Below, piece after piece: positions 17,062 to 26,131 of a stretch of DNA of 49,233 nucleotides; the first letter of the stretch is position 1; every line of letters starts with the position of its first letter. The stretch covers positions 131,123-180,355 of the forward strand of contig NZ_LGLN01000037.1 in the NCBI RefSeq assembly GCF_001293775.1, read 5' to 3'. A program made the position numbers and the translations under genes. The notes beneath the pieces are model-generated. The model saw only the letters and a program-made list of their open reading frames with translations. It was not told the origin of the DNA and searched no databases. Origin of the DNA: Pseudomonas syringae pv. cilantro (lineage in GTDB: Bacteria; Pseudomonadota; Gammaproteobacteria; Pseudomonadales; Pseudomonadaceae).

Positions 17062-18095
17062 CAGCACACCTCGACGGCGTGGGTCTGTCGCTCGAGCAAG
17101 GTGCCGATCGGGTTGAGCAGCAGGCCCAGTTCGGCCGCCACCGCCAGAAACTCCGCTTCACCTTCAGGGCTGACCGCGACCAGCAAGCCGCCGCTGGTCT
17201 GCGGATCGCACAACAGATCGCGCTGGGCATCGCTCAGCGCGGCAATCTTGTCACCATAGCTTTCGAAGTTGCGCAACGTGCCGCCCGGCACGCAGCCCTC
17301 GGCAATGTAGTGCTCGACACCCGGCAGGCGCGGCACGGCGGCGTAATCCAGACGAGCAGTCAGCCCTGCACCGTCGGCCATTTCAACCAGATGCCCGAGC
17401 AGGCCGAAGCCGGTGACATCGGTCATGGCCAGCACACCGGCCAGCTTGCCGAAGCGACTACCCGGCTTGTTCAGCGTACACATCCAGTCCCGTGCCAGGC
17501 CGACGTCCTCTTCGCGCAGTTTCGCCTTCTTTTCGGCGGTGGTCAGAATGCCGATGCCCAGTGGTTTGGTCAGGTACAACGTGCAGCCGGCCTGCGCCGT
17601 GTCATTGCGTTTCATGTGCTTTTTCTGCACCACGCCGGTGACGGCCAGGCCGAAGATCGGCTCTGGCGCGTCGATAGAATGCCCGCCTGCCAGCGGAATA
17701 CCGGCTGCATCGCACACCGCGCGACCGCCGCGAATCACTTCGCGGGCCACTTCGGGTGGCAGCAGATTGACCGGCCAGCCGAGAATCGCGATGGCCATCA
17801 GCGGGTCGCCGCCCATCGCATAAATATCGCTGATCGCATTGGTCGCCGCGATGCGGCCGAAGTCGAAGGGGTCATCGACGATGGGCATGAAGAAGTCGGT
17901 GGTCGAGACCACGCCGCGCTCGTCGTCCAGCGCGTAAACCGCGGCGTCGTCACGCGAGGCATTGCCGACCCAGAGTTTCGGGTCGAGGTTCTGCGCGCCG
18001 CTGCCAGCGAGGATCACGTCCAGCACTTTGGGGGAAATCTTGCAGCCACACCCAGCTCCATGACTGTACTGGGTCAGGCGGATTGGCTCATTCAT
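17061..18095 (-). CDS. selD: Selenophosphate synthetase (selenide, water dikinase)
   Basis: This 344-residue enzyme makes selenophosphate from selenide and ATP. The N-terminal GAGCGCKIS loop places the catalytic cysteine at C16, with C18 and K19 beside it; it is a Cys, not a Sec, enzyme. The ATP-binding aspartates are seen in [10 protein letters not shown] and [17 protein letters not shown]. No selA or selB occurs in the window; with mnmH alongside, the local use of selenophosphate is tRNA modification. It is the first gene of the unit selD-mnmH-(tauE-like), divergent from a putative selenate transporter operon. Confidence 0.95.
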   Translation of the reverse strand: MNEPIRLTQYSHGAGCGCKISPKVLDVILAGSGAQNLDPKLWVGNASRDDAAVYALDDERGVVSTTDFFMPIVDDPFDFGRIAATNAISDIYAMGGDPLMAIAILGWPVNLLPPEVAREVIRGGRAVCDAAGIPLAGGHSIDAPEPIFGLAVTGVVQKKHMKRNDTAQAGCTLYLTKPLGIGILTTAEKKAKLREEDVGLARDWMCTLNKPGSRFGKLAGVLAMTDVTGFGLLGHLVEMADGAGLTARLDYAAVPRLPGVEHYIAEGCVPGGTLRNFESYGDKIAALSDAQRDLLCDPQTSGGLLVAVSPEGEAEFLAVAAELGLLLNPIGTLLERQTHAVEVC

Positions 18096-18228
18096 CGCGA
18101 CACTCTCGGTAAGCGGGAAACAGGCTGCGGAGTCTAGGGGCTGTTCGCGTATCAGCGCAAACCGCAGTGCCCGCCGGGCGTGTCAGACGACGACGGCGCG
18201 CTGAACTGGTCTTTCTCGCCATGCCTCT

Positions 18229-18234
18229 TATAAT
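18229..18234 (+). promoter_or_regulatory. Consensus -10 box (TATAAT) for the putative selenate transporter operon
   Basis: A perfect TATAAT lies about 93 bases before the first gene. The -35 is poor (CTGGTC at 18206-18211, 17-base spacer). The 18096-18326 region is shared with the divergent selD promoter. Confidence 0.45.
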
Positions 18235-18326
18235 CCCCGCGCACGGCTACCCAATTCTGCAAAGCGCTGCCTGTTCACTCTCGTGGCCTTCGCCCTTTTT
18301 TTCCGCTATTGAACCGGAGAACTTCC

Positions 18327-19178
18327 ATGCTCAAGCGTACCCTGGCGCTCGCCGCCGGCCTTGCCCTGTCCTTCTCCGCGCTGACCAGCCACGCAGCCGG
18401 CACCCTGCGCGTGTCGGCCATTCCCGACGAAGCGCCCACCGAACTGCTGCGCAAGTTCAAGCCGCTGGGGGCTTATCTGGAGCAACGCCTGGGCATGAAA
18501 GTCGAATTCGTCCCGGTAGCGGATTACCCGGCAGTCGTCGAAGCACTGGCCACCGATCGCCTCGACATGGCCTGGCTGGGCGGCTTCACCTTCGTGCAGG
18601 TCAATCTCAAGACCGGTAACGCTGTGCCGCTGGTCCAGCGTGAGCAGGACGCCAGATTCACCAGCAAATTCATCACCTCCGATCCGCACGTGAAGACGCT
18701 TGCCGACCTCAAGGGCAAGACGTTTGCCTTCGGTTCGGTGTCGTCGACTTCCGGCAGCCTGATGCCGCGCTATTTCATGCTCAAGGAAAACATCAAGCCG
18801 GAGACGTTCTTCAGCCGCGTTGCCTATTCCGGCGCTCATGACGCGACGGCTGCCTGGGTTCAGGCGGGCAAGGTCGATGCCGGCGTGCTTAATGCCAGCG
18901 TGTGGGACAAGCTGGTCGCCAGCGGTAAGGTCGATACCAGCAAGGTGCACGTCTTCGCGACCACACCGACCTATTTCGACTACAACTGGACCGTGCGCGG
19001 CAGCCTCGATCCGGCGCTGGCGGCGAAGATCAAACAGGCATTCCTTGACCTCGATCCGGCCAACCCGGAGCAGAAGGCGATTCTCGATTTGCAGGCTGCC
19101 AGCCGCTTCATCGAAACCAAACCCGAGAACTACAAGGGTATCGAAGAAGCCGCACGCGCTGCCGACCTGCTGAAATGA
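18327..19178 (+). CDS. Putative selenate (phosphonate-like) ABC transporter substrate-binding protein
   Basis: The protein has 283 residues from the ATG at 18327 (GGAG 7 bases upstream; a TTG 18 bases earlier is less likely). It opens with a signal peptide (MLKRTLALAAGLALSFSALTSHA) and belongs to the PhnD-like oxyanion-binding class (LRVSAIPDEAPTELLRKFKP, ATDRLDMAWLGGFTFVQ, FGSVSSTSGSLMPRYFML). A branch of this class next to selD is annotated as putative selenate-binding, and this gene is divergent from selD-mnmH, which supports that assignment. Phosphonate, phosphite or another oxyanion cannot be excluded from sequence alone. First gene of a tightly packed four-gene operon. Confidence 0.82.
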   Translation: MLKRTLALAAGLALSFSALTSHAAGTLRVSAIPDEAPTELLRKFKPLGAYLEQRLGMKVEFVPVADYPAVVEALATDRLDMAWLGGFTFVQVNLKTGNAVPLVQREQDARFTSKFITSDPHVKTLADLKGKTFAFGSVSSTSGSLMPRYFMLKENIKPETFFSRVAYSGAHDATAAWVQAGKVDAGVLNASVWDKLVASGKVDTSKVHVFATTPTYFDYNWTVRGSLDPALAAKIKQAFLDLDPANPEQKAILDLQAASRFIETKPENYKGIEEAARAADLLK

Positions 19179-19972
19179 CCCTGCGCCTGTCCGCCATCGA
19201 CCTGCGCCACAGCAATGGCATGCTGGCGTTGCGCGGGCTGGACCTGAGCATTGAGCGCGGCGAGCGGGTGGCAATCATCGGCCCGTCCGGTGCGGGCAAG
19301 ACCACCTTGCTCAACCTGCTGGCCAGCGCTCTGCCACCCAGCGCCGGGCAGCTGGACGTGCTGGGCGTCGATCCGTGGCAGCTGTCCAGCCGGCAACGCC
19401 AGCATTTGCGCAGCCGCATTGCCCTGATTCATCAGGCACCGCCGTTGCCTGCGCGCCAGCGTGTCGTCACGGCGGTGTCGGCGGGCAAGCTGGGGCAATG
19501 GGGGCTGGGCAAAAGCCTGTTGAACCTGCTGCACCCACTGGACGTGCCCGGCGCACGCGCGGTGCTGGCGCGTCTCGATCTGGCCGACAAACTGTTCGAG
19601 CGTTGCCAGCAGTTGTCTGGTGGCCAGTTGCAGCGCGTCGGCATCGCCCGCGCCTTGTATCAGGCTCCTGAATTGTTACTGGCCGACGAACCTGTCTCGG
19701 CGATGGACCCACGTCTGGCCGAACACACCTTGGCGTTATTGTGTCAGCACGCCATCGAGCACACCGTCACGCTGGTCGCCAGCCTGCACGCAGTCGAACT
19801 GGCGCTGGCACACTTTCCGCGCATCATCGGCGTGCGCGATGGGCGCATCCACTTCGACCTCCCGGCCAGCGAGATCGAGCGGCAACACCTCGACACGCTG
19901 TACGCCAATGAACAACTGAGCCCGCAGCAGGTGTCAGAGGTTAAAGAAACCGCCTGGACGCCGCGATGCTGA
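19175..19972 (+). CDS. Putative selenate/phosphonate-type ABC transporter ATPase
   Basis: This 265-residue cytoplasmic subunit has Walker A GPSGAGKTT (about 36-44), the signature LSGGQLQRVGIARAL, Walker B LLLADEP and the switch histidine in ASLHAVELA. It resembles PhnC-type ATPases. It starts inside the binding-protein stop (ATGA overlap) and its end overlaps the first permease by 7 bases, so all four genes are translationally coupled. Confidence 0.88.
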   Translation: MTLRLSAIDLRHSNGMLALRGLDLSIERGERVAIIGPSGAGKTTLLNLLASALPPSAGQLDVLGVDPWQLSSRQRQHLRSRIALIHQAPPLPARQRVVTAVSAGKLGQWGLGKSLLNLLHPLDVPGARAVLARLDLADKLFERCQQLSGGQLQRVGIARALYQAPELLLADEPVSAMDPRLAEHTLALLCQHAIEHTVTLVASLHAVELALAHFPRIIGVRDGRIHFDLPASEIERQHLDTLYANEQLSPQQVSEVKETAWTPRC

Positions 19973-20793
19973 GTCGCGACCAACGCGATCCGGCGGCATT
20001 GCCGCGCCTGATGCTGGCGCTGCTGGCAGTCGCGGTGCTCTGGCCGGGCATTCGTCTGGCTGAGCTGAATCCGTTTGTGCTGCTGCAAGCCGACAACGCC
20101 CGGACGATGGGCAACTTCCTCGCCGGATTCTGGCCTGTGGCGCACTCCGCAGAATTTCTCGGCCTGCTGCTGGACGCCACGCTGCAAACCCTCGCCATCG
20201 CCACTGCCGGTATCGCCCTCGCCCTGCTGCTGGCGGTACCGGCAAGCCTGCTCGCCAGCAAGGCACTGTCTTTGTCGGCCGCTTCGCGTGGCGGCCGGCC
20301 GGGTTGGCTCGGCCAATGCCTGCGCTGGCCGGTGCGTGGGCTGTTGATCTTTCTGCGCAGCGTGCCGGAAATCGTCTGGGCGCTGCTGTTCGTGCGCGCG
20401 GTCGGCCTTGGCCCCACGGCAGGCGTGCTGGCCATCGCGATTACTTACGCGGGCATGCTCGGCAAGGTTTACGCCGAGATATACGAATCGGTGGACCAGC
20501 GCCCGGCTCACGCTTTACTCCAGTCAGGCAGCGGACGGCTTGCCGCGCTGGCTTATGGCATTCTGCCCAATGCAGCGGCCGAGTTGACGTCGTACACGGT
20601 GTATCGCTGGGAGTGCGCAGTGCGTGCCTCGGTGGTGATGGGTTTTGTCGGCGCGGGCGGCCTGGGCCAGCAGATTGACCTGTCGATGCGCATGTTCGCA
20701 GGCGATGAAGTGGCGAGCATGCTGCTGACGTTCCTGCTGCTGGTGCTGATTGCCGACCAGCTCAGTCGCTTGTTGCGCAGGCGGTTCACATGA
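19966..20793 (+). CDS. Putative selenate/phosphonate-type ABC transporter permease 1
   Basis: This 275-residue PhnE-like inner-membrane protein has about six hydrophobic segments. It has the PhnE-type signatures FLRSVPEIVWALLFVRAVGLGP and, near the C-terminus, VMGFVGAGGLGQQIDLSMRMF. It overlaps the ATPase gene and the next permease gene (ATGA). It is longer than permease 2 by about 20 residues and carries an insertion between the first membrane segments. Confidence 0.87.
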   Translation: MLSRDQRDPAALPRLMLALLAVAVLWPGIRLAELNPFVLLQADNARTMGNFLAGFWPVAHSAEFLGLLLDATLQTLAIATAGIALALLLAVPASLLASKALSLSAASRGGRPGWLGQCLRWPVRGLLIFLRSVPEIVWALLFVRAVGLGPTAGVLAIAITYAGMLGKVYAEIYESVDQRPAHALLQSGSGRLAALAYGILPNAAAELTSYTVYRWECAVRASVVMGFVGAGGLGQQIDLSMRMFAGDEVASMLLTFLLLVLIADQLSRLLRRRFT

Positions 20794-21557
20794 GGCGCAC
20801 AGGCAATTTGTTACTATTGCTGGCGATTGTGGCGGCGGTGATCGGATCGTTTGTGTACCTCGGTCTGGACCTGTTCACGCTGGGCAGTCACGACAACCTG
20901 ACGCAGATGGGCCGTTATGCGTTGCGCTTCATGAGCCCGGACCTGAGCCGCGATCACGTGCAGGCCATTGGCAAAGGCGCTCTGGAAACGCTGGCCATGT
21001 CGGCTCTGGGCGCGTTGCTGGCAGCCGTCGCCGGTCTGCTGCTCGCGTTGCCCGCTGCAGGACGTCTGGGCTGGCCGCTGCGCAGCCTGAGTCGCTTGCT
21101 GCTCAATGCGTTGCGCGCCATTCCGGAACTGGTGTGGGCCGTGCTGATGGTGCTGGCCGCCGGGCTTGGGCCCAACGCGGGCACGCTGGCACTGGCGTTG
21201 CACACCACTGGCGTCCTCGGCCGCCTGTTTGCCGAAGCACTGGAAAACACCTCTCCGGAGCCCGCCGCGGCGATTCGCCTGCACGGTGGCAGCGCCTGGC
21301 AAGCCTTCGGCTACGGCACGCTGCCCAACCTCTGGCCGCAGTTACTGGCCTATACGCTGTACCGCTGGGAAAACAACATTCGCATGGCCAGCGTGCTGGG
21401 CTTTGTCGGCGCAGGCGGGCTGGGGCAGATGCTTTACGTCAGCCTCAGCCTGTTTCAGGAAGCGCAGGCCAGCAGCGTGATTCTGGCGATGCTGATACTG
21501 GTGTTTGCCGTCGATGCGTTGAGTGGCTGGAGCCGCCAGCGCTGGGTGCGCAACTGA
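20790..21557 (+). CDS. Putative selenate/phosphonate-type ABC transporter permease 2
   Basis: This 255-residue protein is a clear paralogue of permease 1, sharing LRAIPELVWAVLMVLAAGLGP and VLGFVGAGGLGQMLYVSLSLF at matching places. The two permeases probably form a heterodimeric channel. It is the last gene of the operon and is followed by a strong hairpin shared with ggt. Confidence 0.87.
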   Translation: MRRTGNLLLLLAIVAAVIGSFVYLGLDLFTLGSHDNLTQMGRYALRFMSPDLSRDHVQAIGKGALETLAMSALGALLAAVAGLLLALPAAGRLGWPLRSLSRLLLNALRAIPELVWAVLMVLAAGLGPNAGTLALALHTTGVLGRLFAEALENTSPEPAAAIRLHGGSAWQAFGYGTLPNLWPQLLAYTLYRWENNIRMASVLGFVGAGGLGQMLYVSLSLFQEAQASSVILAMLILVFAVDALSGWSRQRWVRN

Positions 21558-21580
21558 TCCGGCAGCAGGGCAGCACCAAC

Positions 21581-21616
21581 AAAAACGCCACGCCCCTGTA
21601 ACTCAGGGCCGTGGCG
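21581..21616 (-). terminator. Strong terminator between the ABC operon and ggt
   Basis: CGCCACG (21586-21592) and CGTGGCG (21610-21616) form the outer stem, with an inner CCTG/CAGG. On the minus strand TTTTTG follows, so it terminates ggt; the stem alone may also serve the plus-strand operon. Confidence 0.8.
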
Positions 21617-21632
21617 CAATCAACAGAGTGAC

Positions 21633-23360
21633 TCAGTAACCCAGCGATAACCCGGTGTTGCGGCGTGGGTCGTTGGCGCCGTAGAAACGGTTGTTACCGA
21701 CCGGCTTGCCGCCCAGCGAAGGAGCACCGACCAGAATCGCCGCCACATGGTTAGGCGATTGCGGTCCGGCGAACTTGTGGCCCCAGCCCTCGAGAATCTT
21801 CAGCGTGTCGGGGCTGACGGCGAAAGTGTCGATGTTGGTTGTCTCAGGTTGCCATTGCTGGTGGAAGCGCGGCGCGTCCACGGCCTCCTGAATGTTCATG
21901 CCGTAATCGATGACATTGAGCATGGTCAGCAGGGTCGCGGTGATGATGCGACTGCCGCCCGGCGTACCGACGACCATGACCGCCTTGCCGTCTTTGGTGA
22001 CAATGGTCGGGCTCATCGACGACAGCGGCGTCTTGCCCGGCGCGATGGCGTTGGCTTCGCCCTGCACCAGCCCATACATGTTGGGCACGCCGGCCTTGAC
22101 GGTGAAGTCATCCATTTCGTCGTTGAGAATCACACCGGTCTTGCTGGCCATGACGCCCGCGCCGAACCAGTTGTTCAGGGTGTAGGTCACCGAGACCGCG
22201 TTGCCCCATTTGTCGACAATCGAATAATGGGTGGTATTGCTGCCCTCATGAGGCGCGACGCCCGGTTTGATCTTGTTCGAATCACCGGCCTTTTGCGGAT
22301 CGATGGCCGCACGCAGCTTGGCCGCGTACTTCACGTCCAGCAAATGCTCGACCGGATTCTTGACGAAATCCGGGTCGCCCAGATAGCTGTTGCGGTCCAC
22401 GTAGGCATGACGCATCGCTTCGATCTGATAGTGCATACCCTGCGCCGAGCGGAAGCCCAGCTCTTTCATCGGGTAGCCTTCGAGGATGTTCAGAATCTGA
22501 CAAATGACCACACCGCCGTAGCTCGGCGGCGGTGCCGAGACTACGTGGTAGCCGCGATAATCACATTCGACAGGCGCCAGCTCGCGGGTTTTGTAATGGT
22601 CGAGGTCAGCCTGGGTGATGATGCCCTTGCCTGCCTGGCTCGAATCGACCAGCGCCTTGGCAACCCAGCCTTTGTAGAACCCGTCGCTGCCCTTCTCGGA
22701 CACTTCCTTGAGGGTCCTGGCGAGGTCTTTCTGCACCAGCTTCTGACCGACCTGCATCGGCTCGCCCTTGTCGAGGAAGATCGAGCCGGAATCCGCCATG
22801 TCGGCCTTGAACACCTCGGTGGCGCTGGACAGCATGTCGATGTCGCCCTGCCCCAGTACGAAACCGTCTTCGGCCAGCTTGATCGCCGGTGCGATGACTT
22901 CTTCGCGCTTGCGTGTGCCGTATTTGCTCAGCGCCATTTCCATGCCGGACACAGTGCCCGGCACGCCGACGGCCAGATGGCCTTTGGCGCTCAGATCCGG
23001 GATGACGTTGCCGTCCTTGTCCAGGTACATATTGGCAGTCGCTGCCAAGGGCGCCTTTTCGCGGAAGTCGAGAAAGGTCTTGCGCCCGTCAGCCAGCTGG
23101 ATGGTCATGAAGCCGCCGCCACCCAGGTTGCCGGCGGCGGGGTAAACCACTGCCAGCGCATAACCGACTGCAACAGCGGCATCGACCGCGTTGCCACCCT
23201 TCTTGAGCACATCGACACCCACGTGGGTAGCCAGATGCTGGGCAGTCACGACCATACCGTTTTCGGCGGCGACCGGTGCCTGTGATGCGGCGAATGTGGG
23301 GGAATACGCGACAATCAGTGCCGTCGCGATCAGCGACCTGGCGAGGGGTTCGAGCTTCAT
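21633..23360 (-). CDS. ggt: Periplasmic gamma-glutamyltransferase
   Basis: This 575-residue N-terminal nucleophile hydrolase cleaves gamma-glutamyl bonds of glutathione and related compounds. A signal peptide (1-24, ending SPTFA) directs it to the periplasm. The precursor self-cleaves before T376 in SNTTHYSIVD, giving large and small subunits. Substrate-loop GGGGFM and the oxyanion GTPGGSRI are visible. The ATG at 23360 fits the signal peptide, with a modest AAGAG site upstream; 33 further open codons upstream look untranslated. It is convergent with the putative selenate transporter operon. A 512-residue frame on the opposite strand is a shadow. Confidence 0.93.
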   Translation of the reverse strand: MKLEPLARSLIATALIVAYSPTFAASQAPVAAENGMVVTAQHLATHVGVDVLKKGGNAVDAAVAVGYALAVVYPAAGNLGGGGFMTIQLADGRKTFLDFREKAPLAATANMYLDKDGNVIPDLSAKGHLAVGVPGTVSGMEMALSKYGTRKREEVIAPAIKLAEDGFVLGQGDIDMLSSATEVFKADMADSGSIFLDKGEPMQVGQKLVQKDLARTLKEVSEKGSDGFYKGWVAKALVDSSQAGKGIITQADLDHYKTRELAPVECDYRGYHVVSAPPPSYGGVVICQILNILEGYPMKELGFRSAQGMHYQIEAMRHAYVDRNSYLGDPDFVKNPVEHLLDVKYAAKLRAAIDPQKAGDSNKIKPGVAPHEGSNTTHYSIVDKWGNAVSVTYTLNNWFGAGVMASKTGVILNDEMDDFTVKAGVPNMYGLVQGEANAIAPGKTPLSSMSPTIVTKDGKAVMVVGTPGGSRIITATLLTMLNVIDYGMNIQEAVDAPRFHQQWQPETTNIDTFAVSPDTLKILEGWGHKFAGPQSPNHVAAILVGAPSLGGKPVGNNRFYGANDPRRNTGLSLGY

Positions 23361-23598
23361 GATCGATCTCTTCTTTTTCTGAATCAGGGACGTTTGATGA
23401 GTGCAGCGACAGCCTCTGGGCGAGGGATGCTGCGCTTCTCGTCGAAGCGTACCGGGCATCCCTGCGCGGGTCTGACAGGGTCAAAGTAGCCGGTTCTGGC
23501 GCGTTTACCTAGCGTAAAAAATATCGATGCACGTCACTTATCAGCTGAGCCAGGCACTGGTTTGTCGCCCCGCAAGACAACTCTCCAATCACAAATGG

Positions 23599-23636
23599 GA
23601 TAATATCGCGCCACTCAATGAGAATCATCCCCAGCC
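23599..23636 (+). promoter_or_regulatory. Possible promoter with Fur-like site before the two-component genes
   Basis: GATAAT (23599-23604) may be a -10. CTCAATGAGAATCATCCCC just downstream keeps the AATGAGAATCAT core of the Fur consensus (about 12 of 19 positions by eye). Iron control would fit a neighbouring siderophore receptor, but the match is weak. Confidence 0.3.
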
Positions 23637-23655
23637 GTGCCGCAGGAAAAACACG

Positions 23656-24420
23656 ATGCGCCCCTCCCTTCAGTCTCGCCCTGCCCCGCGCATTCTGGTC
23701 GTGGACGATCACCGCAAAATCCGCGATCCGCTGGCGGTCTATCTGCGTCGCCACCTGTTCGACGTGCGCACGGCCGAGGATGCGGCGGGCATGTGGCAAC
23801 TGCTCAAGCAATTGCCGTTCGACGCCGTAGTGCTGGATGTGATGCTGCCGGACGGCGACGGGTTTGAGCTGTGCAGCCGTTTGCATCGACGCGAGAACAT
23901 CCCGGTGATTCTGCTCACCGCGCGCGATACCTGTGCAGACCGGGTGCACGGCCTGGACATTGGCGCCGACGATTACATCACCAAGCCGTTCGAGCCGCGC
24001 GAGCTGGTGGCGCGCCTCAACAGCGTGTTGCGCAGGCGTGGGCCGGTTCCCAGTGGGATCGAGGCAGCACCGGTCGACGCTGCGCCTGCGCTGACGCACC
24101 ACTATGCGTTCGCCGGCCTGCGTTTCATCAGCAGCACCGCAACGCTGTTACGCAGTGACGGCTCGGCGGTCAGGCTGAGCACGGTGGAAAGTCGTCTGCT
24201 GGGCGTATTACTCAGCCATCCCAATACCATTCTCAGTCGCCAGCGCCTGATCGACCTGACAGCGCGACCGGGCTGCGAAGTCTACGACCGCGCGATCGAC
24301 CGACAGATCAGCCGCCTGCGCCGCAAGCTCGGTGACAACCCGGTCGAGCCCGTGCTGTTGCGTACCATCTGGGGCGACGGCTACCTGCTGGCGGCCACTG
24401 TCGCAACGCTCGACGCATGA
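23656..24420 (+). CDS. OmpR-family two-component response regulator
   Basis: The 254-residue regulator has a receiver domain (about 12-130) with acidic pocket VVDD, phosphoacceptor D61 in VVLDVMLPDGDG and the conserved lysine in YITKPF, followed by a winged-helix domain typical of OmpR/PhoB (LSTVESRLLGVLLSHPN, YDRAIDRQISRLRRKLGD). The ATG at 23656 is chosen for the AGGAAA upstream; an earlier in-frame ATG at 23527 adds 43 residues without domain character. It overlaps the histidine kinase gene by 4 bases. The convergent TonB-dependent receptor suggests a siderophore-sensing role like PfeRS or PirRS, but this is inference. Confidence 0.9.
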   Translation: MRPSLQSRPAPRILVVDDHRKIRDPLAVYLRRHLFDVRTAEDAAGMWQLLKQLPFDAVVLDVMLPDGDGFELCSRLHRRENIPVILLTARDTCADRVHGLDIGADDYITKPFEPRELVARLNSVLRRRGPVPSGIEAAPVDAAPALTHHYAFAGLRFISSTATLLRSDGSAVRLSTVESRLLGVLLSHPNTILSRQRLIDLTARPGCEVYDRAIDRQISRLRRKLGDNPVEPVLLRTIWGDGYLLAATVATLDA

Positions 24421-25787
24421 CCGTGTTGAGCCGACTGTGGCCCAGACGCATGACGCAACAACTGGCGCTGTTGCTGCTGATTGCCCTGCTGGCCTCGAAT
24501 GGCATCGCGATGCTTTATCTGCAACGCACCGGCGCGCTGATTCATCCGTTGTCGCGCACGCTTGCCATCGAACGGCTGATCACCGCTTACCATGCCACGC
24601 AGGGCCTGTCGGCCGCAGACGCATCGCGCTTGCTGGCGGCCATGCAGACGCCGGATTCGGAGCTGTGGGTGTCCGCCTGGCCCGTCGCCAACACGCAGGA
24701 CATGCGCGCAGAGGAATATCGACTGGTCGCCGACCTGAGTCAGCGCCTGATGCTGCCCGCCGAAACCACCATTGGCATGCAGCTGGAACGCATCAGCGGT
24801 GGCCCGGCGCGCGAGCACGTGTTCGTGGCGGCAGGCTGGGCGCCTTTGCGCCTGCGCACCAGTATCGACCTGCTGAACGGTTCGTTCCTGAATGGCATTC
24901 AGCACCCGGCGGGCGGCTATGAGTGGGGCCGAATGCTGGCCTACACCCTGCCGGTGACGACCATTCCGGTGCTGCTGATCGTGGTGTTTTTCATGCGCCG
25001 TATCGTGCAGCCGGTCAAGACCCTGGCCAAGGCCACCGAACGTGTCAGTCGGGGTGAATGGATACCACCGCTGCCGCTGTCCGGCCCGCAAGAGGCACGC
25101 GATCTGACCACGGCGTTCAACATCATGCAGGCGCGCATTGCCCGCCATGTGGAAGGTCGCACGCGCATGCTGGCCGCCATCAGTCATGACCTGAACACGC
25201 CGCTCACCGAACTGCGTCTGCACATGGAGTTGCTTGAAGACGGGCCAGCGCGCGATGACATGCTCGAAAGCCTTGATGAGCTGCGGGCGATGGTGCGCGA
25301 GACCCTGAATTTCGTGCGCGGTGATGCGGTGCAGGAAGCCACGGCAGAGATATCACTGACCGCCCTGATCGATGATCTGGCAAAGCGTTACGCGACGATG
25401 GGAACGCCGATTGGCTGGGATGGTGCAAGCGAGATCAGGTGTCGCTGCCGCCCCCTGGCGCTGAAACGCGCACTGACCAATCTGATCGACAACGCACTGA
25501 AGCACGCCGGGGATGCCACGGTCCGGTTATTCAAAACGCATGACGGGGATATCCGCCTGGAGGTCCTCGATCATGGTCCGGGCATCGAAGCGGCGTGGCT
25601 GACTCACGTGTTCGAACCCTTCGTGCAATTGAGCAAGACCGGCACAGACCACCCTCAAGGCGGCGGGCTCGGGTTGGGCCTGGCCATCGCCCGAGCTTGC
25701 GTGCAAGCCCACGGCGGCGAACTCACCCTGGAAAACCGCCCGCCAGCGGGGTTGTGTGCGGTGGTGCGGTTGCCTGCGGGCGGATGA
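24417..25787 (+). CDS. EnvZ/OmpR-type sensor histidine kinase
   Basis: The 456-residue kinase has transmembrane segments at about 13-35 and 174-194 flanking a periplasmic sensor region of about 140 residues without a recognised fold. A HAMP linker (about 195-245) follows, then the H-box SHDLNTPLTEL with phospho-acceptor H257, the N-box TNLIDNALKHAG, and G-boxes DHGPGIE and GGGLGLGLAIA. It is translationally coupled to the upstream regulator by an ATGA overlap. Confidence 0.92.
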   Translation: MTVLSRLWPRRMTQQLALLLLIALLASNGIAMLYLQRTGALIHPLSRTLAIERLITAYHATQGLSAADASRLLAAMQTPDSELWVSAWPVANTQDMRAEEYRLVADLSQRLMLPAETTIGMQLERISGGPAREHVFVAAGWAPLRLRTSIDLLNGSFLNGIQHPAGGYEWGRMLAYTLPVTTIPVLLIVVFFMRRIVQPVKTLAKATERVSRGEWIPPLPLSGPQEARDLTTAFNIMQARIARHVEGRTRMLAAISHDLNTPLTELRLHMELLEDGPARDDMLESLDELRAMVRETLNFVRGDAVQEATAEISLTALIDDLAKRYATMGTPIGWDGASEIRCRCRPLALKRALTNLIDNALKHAGDATVRLFKTHDGDIRLEVLDHGPGIEAAWLTHVFEPFVQLSKTGTDHPQGGGLGLGLAIARACVQAHGGELTLENRPPAGLCAVVRLPAGG

Positions 25788-25851
25788 CCAGACTTTCGTA
25801 TCAATGCTCTGCGCTCAGCGTTCATAAGTCCTGATGGGCCTGGAAAGCGGA

Positions 25852-25954
25852 GCGCTTGTGGGAGCGGACTTGTCCGCGAACTACCGGGAACCGGCAGCAG
25901 AACCCGGCGCCTCGGTGTATCAGACACACCCGAGGTAGCCTGTTTCAGGGCCGC
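25852..25954 (+). repeat. Extended Pseudomonas REP-type repeat, copy 1
   Basis: The GTGGGAGCGGACTTGTCCGC core is a standard Pseudomonas REP hairpin. The similarity with 39539-39650 (inverted) extends beyond it through GAACTACCGGGAACCGGCAGC, a CATCAGAC-like stretch and CCTGTTTCAGGGCCGC, so the repeat unit is about 100 bases. The rest of the 25788-26131 gap has small GC-rich hairpins (TGGCCTCCGGCCA) and no gene. Confidence 0.75.
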
Positions 25955-26131
25955 TGCGCAACCCATCGCGGCCGTCGTAAACTCCTGAATCTCCCACGCC
26001 CTCCGGGCAGAAGCACGTTGATTCAACCTGACCGATAGTCGCCCGGTCCACTCCTGTGGCCTCCGGCCAGAATCAAAAGCGGACTTATGTATAACGCTGG
26101 GCGCTGGAGCATGAGGACGACAAGTGCCACC

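Noticed and set aside
17061..18095. Selenocysteine in SelD or a neighbour
   Set aside because: The SelD active site is a cysteine codon and no in-frame TGA followed by conserved sequence was seen in the locus.
21747..23285. 512-codon plus-strand open frame
   Set aside because: Antisense to ggt, with no recognisable domain or ribosome site; the ggt reading has a signal peptide and catalytic threonine.
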